Shown: positions 34,664 through 43,102, counted from the first letter of the stretch. The stretch: DNA of 64,000 nucleotides from Pseudomonadota bacterium (GCA_018823285.1 JAHJIQ010000076.1:32141-96140), one strand, 5' to 3'. Notes: generated by a model not told the origin, from the letters alone. Made by a program: numbers and translations.

Positions 34664-35176
34664 TTCCACAAGAAGATAGAAGACAGGAGCCAGGAGCCAG
34701 AAGACAGGAGCCAGAAGACAGGGGCCAGGAGCCAGAACGACTGATTTTTTCACCTTTCGGGTCCTCACTTCAGTACCCACTTGAGGGGTAGAAGTCTCGA
34801 TGTCTCGCAGGCTCACTTTCGCCCAGAGGGCATAAGTTTCGTGTAAGCAGGCACGCTGCTTAACTTAACTAATCGGTACGAGCAGACCAGCTGCTCAACT
34901 TAAGCTTTTCACCCTTCGGGTATAAGTTTCGTAAGAGCAGACAAGCTGCTCAACTCAGCTTTTCACCCTTCGGGTATAAGTTTCGTAAGAGCAGACAAGC
35001 TGCTCAACTCAGCTTTAAGCTTTTCTCCTGTCTTCTGACTCCTGGCTTCTGACTCCTGTCTTCTGGCTCCTGGCTCCTGTCTTCTGACTCCTGGCTTCTA
35101 ATCATGGAATACCACCATGACTTTGGATCATTTTATGACAGCAGACCAATATCTTAAGACAACTCAGGGCGTTGAG
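34664..35176. mobile_element. Composite inverted-repeat element, copy C (internally inverted)
   Basis: About 513 nt inside the 803-nt gap 34467-35269; the 34467-34663 stretch holds nothing recognised. The outer segments read in the copy-B direction (left CCACAAGAAGATAGAAGACAGG-like; right CTAATCATGGAATACCACCATG, ending AACTCAGGGCGTTGAG). The inside instead carries the hairpin units in the opposite orientation (CACCCTTCGGGTATAAG twice, at 34910 and 34963), as nearly exact 53-nt tandem copies. It is therefore either an inverted insertion of the central module or two overlapping copies. Confidence 0.65.
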
Positions 35177-35269
35177 TTTTTTCAGATGGCGCCGTGACGG
35201 ATATTTTTCTTGCATTATTGGTGATAAAGTGTCAGAATTTAGCCGTTAATACATATTAATGGATAATAT

Positions 35270-35593
35270 ATGAGCCATTTCTCCCCGTCTGAGACAACCA
35301 GAGAATTTGTTCGCCAGGTCGGCCGCAACCTTCGTCTCGCTCGAAAGCGTCGCCGGAAGACCATCGAAGAGGTTGCCGGAATGGTCGGTGTTTCCGCGGC
35401 AACAATCAAGCGGGTCGAGGCAGGAGAGTCGGCGGTGAAGTTCGGAATATATCTGGCAATCGCCGAGGTCTTCCAGTTGACTGACACCATCCGCTTTGCG
35501 GAACCCGGGTCTGATGCGATCGGCATGACCATGGAGAAACAGCGGATGCCGCAGCGCATCAGAAAGAAAAAGGATTCCCGCCTTGATTTCTGA
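35270..35593 (+). CDS. hipB: HipB-like Xre-family antitoxin/regulator
   Basis: 107 aa. A helix-turn-helix of the Xre type occupies about residues 18-72 (TIEEVAGMVGVSAATIKRVEAGES) and the tail is basic (RMPQRIRKKKDSRLDF). It is 4 codons overlapping the hipA start and is the DNA-binding antitoxin of a HipBA pair, repressing its own promoter. It starts 94 nt after repeat copy C. Confidence 0.85.
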   Translation: MSHFSPSETTREFVRQVGRNLRLARKRRRKTIEEVAGMVGVSAATIKRVEAGESAVKFGIYLAIAEVFQLTDTIRFAEPGSDAIGMTMEKQRMPQRIRKKKDSRLDF

Positions 35594-36824
35594 AAAATCC
35601 ATCTTCGAACGGGTTGTTTTTATCGAGCTTGCCAATGAAAGAGCGCCGGTCCCGGCCGGGCTGTTCTCTCTGGATATCGATACCGGCGTAGGCCGGTTTG
35701 CATATGGGCGGCGGTATCTGCAAAGGGGTGATTCGATTGCCGTCGATCCGGTCAACCTTCCTCTGGCGGAACAGGAATATGTCACCAGGAAAAACAGCGG
35801 CATTTTCGGCGTTCTTGGTGATCTGCTGCCCGACTCCTGGGGGAAATACATCCTCGCCAAACGGCTCAATATCCCTTTTGGGTCTTTGCAACCGCACGAG
35901 ATGTTTGATTACGTCACCACCAATGCGGTGGGGGCGCTCTCCCTTGGTCTGACCCCGGATCAGCCGTTTACCAGACAGGAAGCGCCGATTGCATTCAATG
36001 AGCTGCACAAGGTGGCTGAGGCCTTTGTCCGGGCGATGTCTGATGAGGACCTCCCGGCCGAGGTCCTCTATCTGCTGGAGCAAGGTACCTCGCTTGGCGG
36101 GGCGCAACCCAAATGCCCGGTCATTTATAACAACAGTGAGTGGATCGCCAAGTTTGAAAATGCCAGAACGCCGGTCAACTTTCCAAGAATTGAGTTTGCA
36201 TCCATGCAACTGGCCGAACTGGCCGGGATAACCGTTCCGGAAATCAGGCTTGAAGAAATATCCGGAAGCCCGGTTTACCTGATCAAACGATTTGACCGGC
36301 ATGAGGGGAGAAGGGTGCCCTTTATGAGCGGTCAAGCTCTGTCGGATCTTGACCTGGAAGAGCTTGAAAAAGGTTCTTATCTGGAGATGGCGCGCCAGAT
36401 GCGGAAATTCGTGAAAAATGTCAACCGCGACCTGAGTGAACTTTTCAGGCGGATGGTCTTTAATGTGTTGATCCGGAATCAGGATGATCATCTCCGCAAC
36501 CATGGTTTTATCTGTCTGGATCAGGCCTGGCGTCTTTCCCCTTTGTACGATGTGTTGCCGATTCCGGCGCGCCGGACTGCCGATAACTTTTCCCTTTCGC
36601 TGAACATCGGTCTAGAAGGCACCACCGCCACGCTCTCCAATATTTACAGCCGGTGTGAGCAATTCAATCTGGCGCGCGGGCAGGCGGAGGAGATCGTTGC
36701 CGAAGTGGCTGAGGCTACAGCGGGTTGGGAAGAAATGCTTCTCAGGTGCGGGGTGGAAAAAACCGATATCGAGGCGGTCCGCTGGTGTTTTGAAGGGTTT
36801 CGCGAGGCGGCTGGTTTTCAATGA
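35583..36824 (+). CDS. hipA: HipA-family serine/threonine kinase toxin
   Basis: 413 aa, starting at TTG 35583 with AAGGA 9 nt upstream and overlapping hipB by 11 nt. The N-subdomain contains GVLGDLLPDSWGKYIL, LSLGLTP and EQGTSLGGAQPKC (the family glycine-rich loop), and the kinase core has NVLIRNQDDHLRNHGFI, the catalytic Asp and DHxxNHG-type motif, and LSPLYDVLP. HipA phosphorylates glutamyl-tRNA synthetase to slow growth. Two nucleotides after its stop, repeat copy D starts. Confidence 0.9.
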   Translation: MISEKSIFERVVFIELANERAPVPAGLFSLDIDTGVGRFAYGRRYLQRGDSIAVDPVNLPLAEQEYVTRKNSGIFGVLGDLLPDSWGKYILAKRLNIPFGSLQPHEMFDYVTTNAVGALSLGLTPDQPFTRQEAPIAFNELHKVAEAFVRAMSDEDLPAEVLYLLEQGTSLGGAQPKCPVIYNNSEWIAKFENARTPVNFPRIEFASMQLAELAGITVPEIRLEEISGSPVYLIKRFDRHEGRRVPFMSGQALSDLDLEELEKGSYLEMARQMRKFVKNVNRDLSELFRRMVFNVLIRNQDDHLRNHGFICLDQAWRLSPLYDVLPIPARRTADNFSLSLNIGLEGTTATLSNIYSRCEQFNLARGQAEEIVAEVAEATAGWEEMLLRCGVEKTDIEAVRWCFEGFREAAGFQ

Positions 36825-36826
36825 CA

Positions 36827-37259
36827 CAACTTTCCGAGTTTGGCTAATCTCCCGATCATAAAGGGTTTCGGCGATTTGTTAGTGCATGTGTTCCACAAGT
36901 AGCCAGAAGCCAGGAGTCAGGAGCCAGGAGAAAAGCTTAAAGCTGAGTTGAGCAGCTTGTCTGCTCTTACGAAACTTATACCCGAAGGGTGAAAAGCTGA
37001 GTTGAGCAGCTGGTCTGCTCGTACCGATTAGTTAAGTTAAGCAGCGTGCCTGCTTACACGAAACTTATGCCCTCTGGGCGAAAGCGAGTATGCGAGACAT
37101 CGAGACTTATACTCAAGAGGGTACTGAAGTGAGTACCCGAAGGGTGAAAAAATCAGTCATTCCGGCTACTGGCTACTGGATTCTCATCATGGAATGCCAC
37201 TACGACTCTGAGCCATTTTATAACAGCAAATCAACGCCATAAGACATACCGGAAAGTTG
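36827..37259. mobile_element. Composite inverted-repeat element, copy D
   Basis: 433 nt bounded by CAACTTTCCG (36827-36836) and CGGAAAGTTG (37250-37259), a perfect 10-bp inverted pair. Order: TTTGGCTAATCTCCCGAT, AGCCAGAAGCCAGGAG tract, hairpin units (TTGAGCAGCTTGTCTGCTC and ACCCGAAGGGT) about three times, CTGGCTACTGG tract and CATGGAATGCCACTACG. It abuts the hipA stop and ends about 390 nt before the cold-shock gene. Confidence 0.75.
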
Positions 37260-37647
37260 AGTGAATGAGGTCGCGCATGGCGGTGACGAGCATTCTGGAG
37301 CTTGAGATGATAAGTATCGGGAGAATTCCGGGGAATAAATATTTCAGCCTCAGAAGAAAAACTTCCCGAATAGTCTTGCCGGACGGCTTGTTCCGGAAGT
37401 TTTATGAAATTTTGCAGGCCGATTGAAAAAGTTTGCTTCTTTGCATGGATAATGGTATCAAGTCTATTCAGTTGTGCAGTAATTGTTTGTAAGTAAAAAA
37501 TTACGAGAAAACTTAACCGCACAAGCCCGAGAGGGAATGCGGTTTTTTTATTGGCAAACATAACTGCCGGGAGGTGTGCCGGGTGGTACGCTTCCATCTT
37601 AATCAAGTGGTCCCTCAAGAGGGCCAGTACTACAGGAGTAGTGAGAG
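37260..37647 (+). promoter_or_regulatory. Cold-shock gene 5' leader region
   Basis: 388 nt without an ORF. A tentative promoter TTGAAA (37423-37428) to GATAAT (37448-37453) has a 19-nt spacer and would give a roughly 180-nt leader, typical in size for cold-shock mRNAs. The leader contains the hairpin listed at 37515-37549, which if it terminates would block most transcription unless refolded. The promoter is speculative. Confidence 0.35.
37515..37549 (+). terminator. Intrinsic terminator in the cold-shock gene leader
   Basis: AACCGCA (37515-37521) pairs with TGCGGTT (37538-37544), with CCC/GGG pairing inside, followed by TTTTTTT. It lies 100 nt before the cold-shock ATG. It could terminate a short leader RNA or act as a temperature-sensitive attenuator. 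Confidence 0.65.
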
Positions 37648-37848
37648 ATGTCTGAAGGAACTGTGAAGTGGTTTAACGATGCTAAGGGTTTCGGTTTTAT
37701 TGAGCAGGATAATGGTGGTGATGTTTTCGTACATCATTCAGCCATCAGAGCCGAAGGTTTTAAATCCCTCCAGGAGGGTGCACGCGTGACTTTCGATGTA
37801 GTCCAGGGTCCTAAAGGTCCTGCTGCTGACAATGTCGTTCAGAAGTAA
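37648..37848 (+). CDS. Cold-shock protein (CspA family)
   Basis: 66 aa with the RNP1 motif GFGFIEQ and RNP2 DVFVHHSAI, one OB-fold that binds single-stranded RNA and melts structures. AGGAG lies 11 nt before the ATG. High codon uniformity fits abundant expression. Followed by a terminator at 37986-38013 after a repeat fragment. Confidence 0.95.
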   Translation: MSEGTVKWFNDAKGFGFIEQDNGGDVFVHHSAIRAEGFKSLQEGARVTFDVVQGPKGPAADNVVQK

Positions 37849-37849
37849 A

Positions 37850-37960
37850 GTTTGAGTTGAGCAGCTTGCCTGCTCGTACGAAACTTATACCCGAAGGGTG
37901 AAAACGTCGGCTGAGCAGCCTGTCTGCTCGTGCGAAACTCATACCCGAAGGGTGAAAGAT
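37850..37960. repeat. Repeat fragment (two hairpin units)
   Basis: GTTGAGCAGCTTGCCTGCTCGTACG..., ACCCGAAGGGT, then a second unit with GAGCAGCCTGTCTGCTCGTGC and ACCCGAAGGGT. These are two copies of the internal unit of the composite elements, directly after the cold-shock stop and before its terminator. Confidence 0.75.
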
Positions 37961-37985
37961 CGGTTCTTTTCTGTAATCGACCTGA

Positions 37986-38013
37986 AGCCCCGCTTTGGCG
38001 GGGCTTTTTTTTT
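37986..38013 (+). terminator. Terminator of the cold-shock gene
   Basis: Perfect 8-bp stem AGCCCCGC/GCGGGGCT with a TTTG loop followed by nine T residues. A strong intrinsic terminator. Confidence 0.9.
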
Positions 38014-38050
38014 GTAGCGGATCGGGGCACACTCAAAATAGGATGTATCA

Positions 38051-38197
38051 ATGGCAAAAAAAACAAATTATTCCTTTGAAAAGCGTCAGAAAGAACTGGC
38101 CAAAATGAAGAAGAAAGAAGAGAAAAGACTCCGCAAACAGCAGGGCAAGGATGATCCTGAAGCAGAAAGTGGGGAACAGGGTTTGAACGAAGAGTAG
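38051..38197 (+). CDS. Small Lys/Arg/Glu-rich protein (48 aa)
   Basis: ATG 38051 to TAG, 48 aa. Begins AKKTNYSFEKRQKELAKMKK with a charged helical middle (EEKRLRKQQGKDD) and ends ESGEQGLNEE. A Lys-rich helix may bind RNA or the ribosome. Spans just after the cold-shock terminator, convergent with the MOSC gene. No family recognised. Confidence 0.55.
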   Translation: MAKKTNYSFEKRQKELAKMKKKEEKRLRKQQGKDDPEAESGEQGLNEE

Positions 38198-38236
38198 TTG
38201 GCAGGTTTCCGGTTCCGCAGCCGTGGTCTGTCCCGG

Positions 38237-38674
38237 CTAATCCACCGGAACAATCCGATCGTTGGCTTTAATCTCGCCTCCCTTCACCACCTTGCTGAAA
38301 AGCCCTTCCTTCGGCATGATGCAGTCGCCGGTGGCCTTTTTGATAGCACAGCCGCTGTTATGACATTCCTTGCCGATCTGGGTGATTTCGAGAACAACTT
38401 CTGGCCCGACCTGCAGACGGTCGCCGATCTTCAGGGCGGAAAGAGCGACCCCCCTGGTGATGATATTTTCGGCAAAGGCACCGTCTTTCAGGGTCGGCAG
38501 AGTTTCTTTTACGGTATCAATGCTTTCTCCGGCTAACAGAGATATCTGCCGGTGCCAGTCTCCGGCATGGGCGTCGCCTTCTATCCCCCAATCTTTCCTG
38601 CACCGGACCTGGGCCTGGGATTTTTTAACAATTCCCTTTTTGTGGCTGGTACAGACTGCTTCAACATGTCCCAT
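38237..38674 (-). CDS. MOSC-domain protein
   Basis: 145 aa from ATG 38674 (AGGAGGTATATC before it). Contains the MOSC beta-barrel pattern: GIEGDAHAGDWHRQISLL, and ITQIGKECHNSGCAI with the conserved Cys expected to bind a sulfur/Mo-cofactor group. MOSC domains carry sulfur or bind Moco. Lying downstream of moeA, moaCB and moaA suggests a cofactor-processing role. A repeat fragment (GAAACTTATCCCCGCAGGG) overlaps the region just upstream of the start. Confidence 0.85.
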   Translation of the reverse strand: MGHVEAVCTSHKKGIVKKSQAQVRCRKDWGIEGDAHAGDWHRQISLLAGESIDTVKETLPTLKDGAFAENIITRGVALSALKIGDRLQVGPEVVLEITQIGKECHNSGCAIKKATGDCIMPKEGLFSKVVKGGEIKANDRIVPVD

Positions 38675-38809
38675 GATATACCTCCTGAAGAAACTTATCC
38701 CCGCAGGGTGAAAATGACCGGTTCGCTGGAGTTGCCTCCTCCTGAACCGGAAAGTTTTGGCTCCATTCACTGAAACAACACCATATCCTGTCTTCCGCCT
38801 CTTGAAAAA

Positions 38810-40018
38810 CTATGGCAGGGTGGTAACCTCAATCGGCGTTCCACCCTTGATCACAGTTTCGGAATCGACCAGCACATAACCATCGGCGGCGACGATGGAA
38901 GAGATCATATGCGATCCCTGTTGGCCGACCGCCCGGGCCTTGGGGAGCTCTCCTGGAGTATGAATACAGGTGACTCTGACCAGGTTGGGCCGGCGCCCCC
39001 TGTTGCTGATCTCTTCGGCGGCAACTGCGGTGAAAGACGTATACTCCCAGGGTTGACCGGAGATCGCAGCGAACAGCGGCCGCAGGTAATGACAGAAACA
39101 CATGTAGGCGGAGACCGGGTTTCCGGGCAGGCCGAAAAATAATGTTTTTTCTTTTCCGGCAAAGAAAAGAGGTTTCCCCGGTTTTTGTCTGATTCGCCAG
39201 AAATGCTCGGTGAAACCTGCTCTGACTGCTGCCTCTTTCACATGATCGTGGGGGCCGACCGAGACCCCGCCGGCGCAGAGCAGAATATCCGGCGCATCAG
39301 CAAAAGTCGCTTCAATCGCCTGAACCGTTGCGGCCAGGTCATCACCTGCAATGGCGGAATGAACAACTACCCCGCCCGCCTCAGATACCGCCGCGCCGAG
39401 CATGAGTCGGTTCGAATCCCTGATCTGGCCGGGACCGGGAGCCTCTCCCACGGAGGTGAGTTCGCTGCCGGTCACGAGCAGAGCCACCCGGGGACGACGG
39501 AAGACTGAAACCCTGGCAGCTCCAGCAGCGGCAAGAATTGAAATGTGCCTGGCCGAAAGATGTTGGCCTTGCCGGAGCAGGCATTCCCCGGTCTGGTACT
39601 CCTCGCCGATAAACCTGACGTCCTTTCCCTTCCGGGAGGCGGTTTTGACCAGAACTCCGGCGTCGCCACTTTCGGTATCTTCGACCCTGACCACGGTGTC
39701 AAATCCCTCCGGCAGTACGGCGCCGGTGCTGATCCTGATACAGCACCCCTCTTCGGGTTGACCGGTATACGGAATTCCCGCCTGGCTTTCACCGATTACC
39801 TTGAGTGAGGCCGGCGACTCAGCGCTCGCCCCGGCAATATCGGCAAATCTGACCGCAAAGCCGTCCATGGCCGAGTTGCTGAAACGGGGGGAAGGTTCCG
39901 GAGCGAGAAAATCAGCGGCCAGGACCCGGCCAGGAGAATTCTCGAGATCAATCTCTTCACTGTCCAGGATGAATAGATTTTTCTTAATAATATCAAGTGC
40001 CTGATCAATAGATATCAT
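38810..40018 (-). CDS. moeA: Molybdopterin molybdenumtransferase
   Basis: 402 aa from ATG 40018 (GAGG 6 nt upstream); a TTG 12 nt earlier is less likely. MoeA N-terminal domain (SMDGFAVRFADI-like: SAMDGFAVRF), the MoCF-binding domain with CAGGVSVGPHDHVKEA, and GLPGNPVSAYMCFCHYL, then the C-terminal domain. It inserts molybdate into adenylylated molybdopterin. It lies 8 nt after the moaC-mog stop, in the Moco operon. Confidence 0.93.
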   Translation of the reverse strand: MISIDQALDIIKKNLFILDSEEIDLENSPGRVLAADFLAPEPSPRFSNSAMDGFAVRFADIAGASAESPASLKVIGESQAGIPYTGQPEEGCCIRISTGAVLPEGFDTVVRVEDTESGDAGVLVKTASRKGKDVRFIGEEYQTGECLLRQGQHLSARHISILAAAGAARVSVFRRPRVALLVTGSELTSVGEAPGPGQIRDSNRLMLGAAVSEAGGVVVHSAIAGDDLAATVQAIEATFADAPDILLCAGGVSVGPHDHVKEAAVRAGFTEHFWRIRQKPGKPLFFAGKEKTLFFGLPGNPVSAYMCFCHYLRPLFAAISGQPWEYTSFTAVAAEEISNRGRRPNLVRVTCIHTPGELPKARAVGQQGSHMISSIVAADGYVLVDSETVIKGGTPIEVTTLP

Positions 40019-40026
40019 TTGCGGCC

Positions 40027-40935
40027 TCAATGTCCTTTCCCTTCCATCATCGGGAAGATGTGGAGCAGGCCGGGGAATAGGGCCTGCATGCTTTCCAGGG
40101 CGCCTTTGGAGCTCCCGGGAAGATTGATGATAATGCAGTTGCCGCGGGCGCCGGCTTCTCCTCGGGAGAGCATGGCGAAGGGCGTCCGGTCCTTGCCGTG
40201 TCGGCGGGTGGCCTCGACGATGCCGGGGATGGTGCGGTCCAGGGCATCAAGGGTCGCCTCCGGGGTAACGTCCCGCGGGCCGAGCCCGGTGCCGCCGGTG
40301 GTGAAGATGAGCTGCATTCCTTCATCGTCGGCCAGGGCGCAGAGTCGTTCGGTGATAACCTTGCGATCGTCGGGCAGGATTTCGTAGGCAGCAACTTCCA
40401 CCGGCTGGTTTGCAAGAAACTCCTTGATGACGAGCCCTGACTTGTCCTCGCGGGTTCCCGCATGGGTGGAATCGGACATGACCAGGACCGCAGTTCTGAT
40501 CGGCCGGGAAAATTTATCGGAAAAATCACTCTTGCCGCCCTTTTTCTTCACCACCCGGATATTGCCGAAGGAGAGATCGGCATCAAGGGGTTTCAACATG
40601 TCATAGGCGTTCAGGAGCGCGCCGGTGACACCGGTGATCGCCTCGACCTCGACCCCGGTTTTCCAGACCGATTTTACTTCAACGATGACCCGGATATGCT
40701 CCTTTTCGACCTCGAAACCGACTTCTACCCAGTCGAGCGGGATCGGGTGGCAAAAGGTGATCAGGTCGCTGCACCGTTTTGCGGCCATGATTCCTGCGGC
40801 ACGGGCAACTTCCAGCACATCGCCCTTGGGGACCTTTTTGTCGGCCACCATGCCGAGGGCCTTGGCATTGCCGTAGAGGAACCCTTCCGCCTTGGCGTAT
40901 CGCAACGAATAGAACTTGGGGCTGACGTCGATCAT
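40027..40935 (-). CDS. moaCB: MoaC-MogA/MoaB fusion protein
   Basis: 302 aa. Residues about 1-145 are MoaC (KCSDLITFCHPIPLDW, EAITGVTGALLNAYDM), the cyclic pyranopterin monophosphate synthase step. Residues about 150-302 are the Mog/MoaB molybdopterin adenylyltransferase (TTGGTGLGPRDVTPEATL, GEAGARGNCIIINLPG). Both halves are complete, so this one gene performs cPMP formation and MPT adenylation. GGAGTTTTAT precedes the ATG. Upstream is a decayed four-helix-bundle remnant. Confidence 0.93.
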   Translation of the reverse strand: MIDVSPKFYSLRYAKAEGFLYGNAKALGMVADKKVPKGDVLEVARAAGIMAAKRCSDLITFCHPIPLDWVEVGFEVEKEHIRVIVEVKSVWKTGVEVEAITGVTGALLNAYDMLKPLDADLSFGNIRVVKKKGGKSDFSDKFSRPIRTAVLVMSDSTHAGTREDKSGLVIKEFLANQPVEVAAYEILPDDRKVITERLCALADDEGMQLIFTTGGTGLGPRDVTPEATLDALDRTIPGIVEATRRHGKDRTPFAMLSRGEAGARGNCIIINLPGSSKGALESMQALFPGLLHIFPMMEGKGH

Positions 40936-40988
40936 ATAAAACTCCGTTTTAAAAAAGGTTTAAGGTGAAAGGGGACAGGGTGCAGGGA

Positions 40989-41133
40989 TTATGTGGCAAC
41001 TTGCTCTTTCTTGCTTCTAATCAGCCCGGTGAGCATTGCTGAAATTTCCCTTGTTTCCTCAATCCATCTCCGTCCTGTTTCTTTGTTGATGTATTGAACT
41101 TCTTTTCCAAACTTCCAGATCTTCAAATCTCAT
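40989..41133 (-). pseudogene. Remnant of a four-helix-bundle (23S IVP-like) protein gene
   Basis: From ATG 41133 the frame gives MRFEDLEVWKRS, the start of S23/IVP four-helix-bundle proteins, then shifts; in another frame it continues KETGRRWIEETREISAMLTGL and IRSKKEQVAT before TAA at 40989. About 70 residues of the middle are missing and a frameshift joins the ends. It is bordered by inverted CCTGTCCCC / GGGGACAGGGTGCAGG sequences, a known companion of this family. A relic in the Moco operon. Confidence 0.65.
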
Positions 41134-41165
41134 ATCCTGTCCCCCTGTTACCTGCACCCTTCCTT

Positions 41166-41930
41166 CTATAAAACCAAAAGGCTGATTTTCCGGGTGAGAA
41201 ATATGATCGCCACCACCAACACCGAGCCGAGGATCTTTTGCATGGTCCGCGGGGTGAAATGTCCTGCCCCCATGATTGATCCGAAGAGGCCGCCAAGGAC
41301 CGTGGCGAGGATTACCGGTATGAAGGGGATCAGATCAATGCTGTTAAACTGCAGGCGGGCTGCAAGACCGGCAACCGAATTGGCCCAGATAAAAAATGCG
41401 CCGCAGGCTGCCGCTTCTTTTGCGGTGCCGAGCCCGAGGAGAAGAATGAGGGGGACCAGATAAATGCCTCCGCCGATACCGACAATGCCGGCAACGAGGC
41501 CGAGAAGGGCTCCGCAGCCAAGAGCGAGAAAGAGTTTGCCCTGATCAGTGAGAGGCAAGGGTTGTGTCTCTTTCGGGAAATAAATACGTAGGGCGGCGAA
41601 GAGCAATGAAACGAGCAGGACGAGATAGAAGATGAATTTTGGCAGATGGAGCATGCCGCCAAGATAGGCCATTGGGATTGAAGTGAAAAGAAACGGCGCG
41701 ATCAGCCGCAGCCGGGCATGTTTCTTTTTCAGGAATACCAGGCTGCCGACCGTGGTAACCAAGACATTGAGAGTGAGAGAAACCATCGGGATGACGGCGG
41801 TTCCGGCGCCGAAGATGGTCAGGATTGCGGTATAGGAAGAGCCGCCGCCCAGTCCCACCGAGGCGTAGAAAAAAGCGACAATGGCAAAGATGAAGGCAAG
41901 CATCAATATATCGATTGCAAGAGTATCCAT
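41166..41930 (-). CDS. TauE/SafE-family sulfite/anion permease
   Basis: 254 aa with about seven hydrophobic segments, start FAIVAFFYASVGLGGGSSYTA and the paired ALLGLVAGIVGIGGGIYLVP, the two repeated GxGGG signatures of the family. Only 1 nt after moaA, in the Moco operon. It may move an anion such as sulfite, sulfur compounds or molybdate-related solutes. Substrate not known. Confidence 0.85.
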   Translation of the reverse strand: MDTLAIDILMLAFIFAIVAFFYASVGLGGGSSYTAILTIFGAGTAVIPMVSLTLNVLVTTVGSLVFLKKKHARLRLIAPFLFTSIPMAYLGGMLHLPKFIFYLVLLVSLLFAALRIYFPKETQPLPLTDQGKLFLALGCGALLGLVAGIVGIGGGIYLVPLILLLGLGTAKEAAACGAFFIWANSVAGLAARLQFNSIDLIPFIPVILATVLGGLFGSIMGAGHFTPRTMQKILGSVLVVAIIFLTRKISLLVL

Positions 41931-41931
41931 A

Positions 41932-42960
41932 TTACCCGCCGATCACCGACATTGAAGGCTCCTCATCGCATCCGCAGGCATCTTCCGCAGCCAGGCCGTT
42001 GACATAGCGATTGCGGATGCAGCCGGTAATGTTCCTGCCGATCTCGAAATCCGTTTCTCCGCTCCGGACAAGCGCTCTGAGATCAAGGGCGCCGTTGTCA
42101 TACAGGCAGGTTTTCAGCATGCCGGCAGGGGTTATGCGCACCTTGTTGCAGGTCCGGCAGAACAAACGGGAATATCCCTGGATCAGGCCGAGCTTTCCCC
42201 GGAAGCCGCCGATGGAAAAAATCCGGGCGGTGGCAGGGTGGGGTCCCGGGATCTCTTCGGTGATGGTCGGGAAAATCCGTTGTAAACGGCCGACCAGGTC
42301 GCCGTTGGCAATCTCCCTGGTGCGGCTGGCGCCAGAAAAGGGCATTCTTTCGATAAAGCGCAGGGTGATGGGATGGTTTTCCGCCAACCGGGCAAGGCTT
42401 CTGATCTCCTGGTCGCTGGTGTCTTCCAGAATCACGCTGTTGACCTTGAGGGGAATGTCTCTGTCGAGTGCGCCATGCAAGGTTTCAAGAACACCGTTGA
42501 GATAATCGCGTCTGGTGATCCGCCGGAATCGTTTCGGATCAAGGGTGTCGAGACTCAGGTTGATTCCGGCAATCCCGATCTCTTTCAGTTCATCGAGATA
42601 ACGGGCGGTTTTGACCCCGTTGGTGGTCACGTGAAGAGCGTCGATTCCATCGATCTTGCCCAGTTCCTTCAGAAAGCCCATGGCGCCCCGGCGGGAAAAT
42701 GGTTCGCCGCCGGTCACCCGGACCTTGGTAACGCCAAGACTTGCGAAGATCGTGACCAGTCGTTCCATTTCTTCAAAACGAAGGATGTCATCATGGGGAA
42801 TGAAAGGCACCCCTTCTTCAGGACGGCAATAACGGCAGCGGAGGTTGCAGCGGTCGGTGATGGCGAGCCGCAGATAGGTGATCGGGCGATTGTGGTTGTC
42901 GATCAATGGGGGGCCTCCGGGAACATCTTCCGGGACCGGACAGCGGATTTCTACCGACAT
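41932..42960 (-). CDS. moaA: GTP 3',8-cyclase
   Basis: 342 aa from ATG 42960 (AAGGAGATATTC upstream). Radical-SAM cluster CNLRCRYC near residue 35, C-terminal cluster CRTCNKVRITPAGMLKTC binding the second [4Fe-4S], and a terminal Gly-Gly. It carries out the first step of Moco synthesis. Preceded by a predicted Moco riboswitch and followed by a TauE permease, moaCB and moeA. Confidence 0.95.
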   Translation of the reverse strand: MSVEIRCPVPEDVPGGPPLIDNHNRPITYLRLAITDRCNLRCRYCRPEEGVPFIPHDDILRFEEMERLVTIFASLGVTKVRVTGGEPFSRRGAMGFLKELGKIDGIDALHVTTNGVKTARYLDELKEIGIAGINLSLDTLDPKRFRRITRRDYLNGVLETLHGALDRDIPLKVNSVILEDTSDQEIRSLARLAENHPITLRFIERMPFSGASRTREIANGDLVGRLQRIFPTITEEIPGPHPATARIFSIGGFRGKLGLIQGYSRLFCRTCNKVRITPAGMLKTCLYDNGALDLRALVRSGETDFEIGRNITGCIRNRYVNGLAAEDACGCDEEPSMSVIGG

Positions 42961-42980
42961 GAATATCTCCTTTCCAAACA

Positions 42981-43060
42981 GGGGAGGCGGGGCCGTTTCC
43001 AGCAACACCCTAGCGGCCGAAGACCTTATCGTTGACGTAGGTCCTTTGGCTCGGAGTCTA
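42981..43060 (-). promoter_or_regulatory. Predicted Moco (molybdenum cofactor) riboswitch
   Basis: The transcribed leader of moaA contains ACTCCGAGCC at 43057-43048, then a GGACC...GGTC hairpin (43043-43021) and GGCCG...CGGCC (43018-42989 region), ending CCCCGCCTCCC at 42990-42980. This order matches my memory of the Moco RNA motif, which sits before moaA. The ribosome site lies just downstream, so ligand binding could block translation. Needs a covariance-model search. Confidence 0.62.
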
Positions 43061-43102
43061 TTTAAGAATTCTCTTTACTATTACATTTTGTCCTTTTGCC
43101 AG

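Noticed and set aside
35559..36503. 314-aa open frame opposite hipA
   Set aside because: Reverse-strand shadow without recognisable motifs; hipA matches its family over its length.
39409..39445. GGTTCGAATCC resembling a tRNA T-loop
   Set aside because: It lies in frame within moeA, and no acceptor stem or anticodon arm was found around it.
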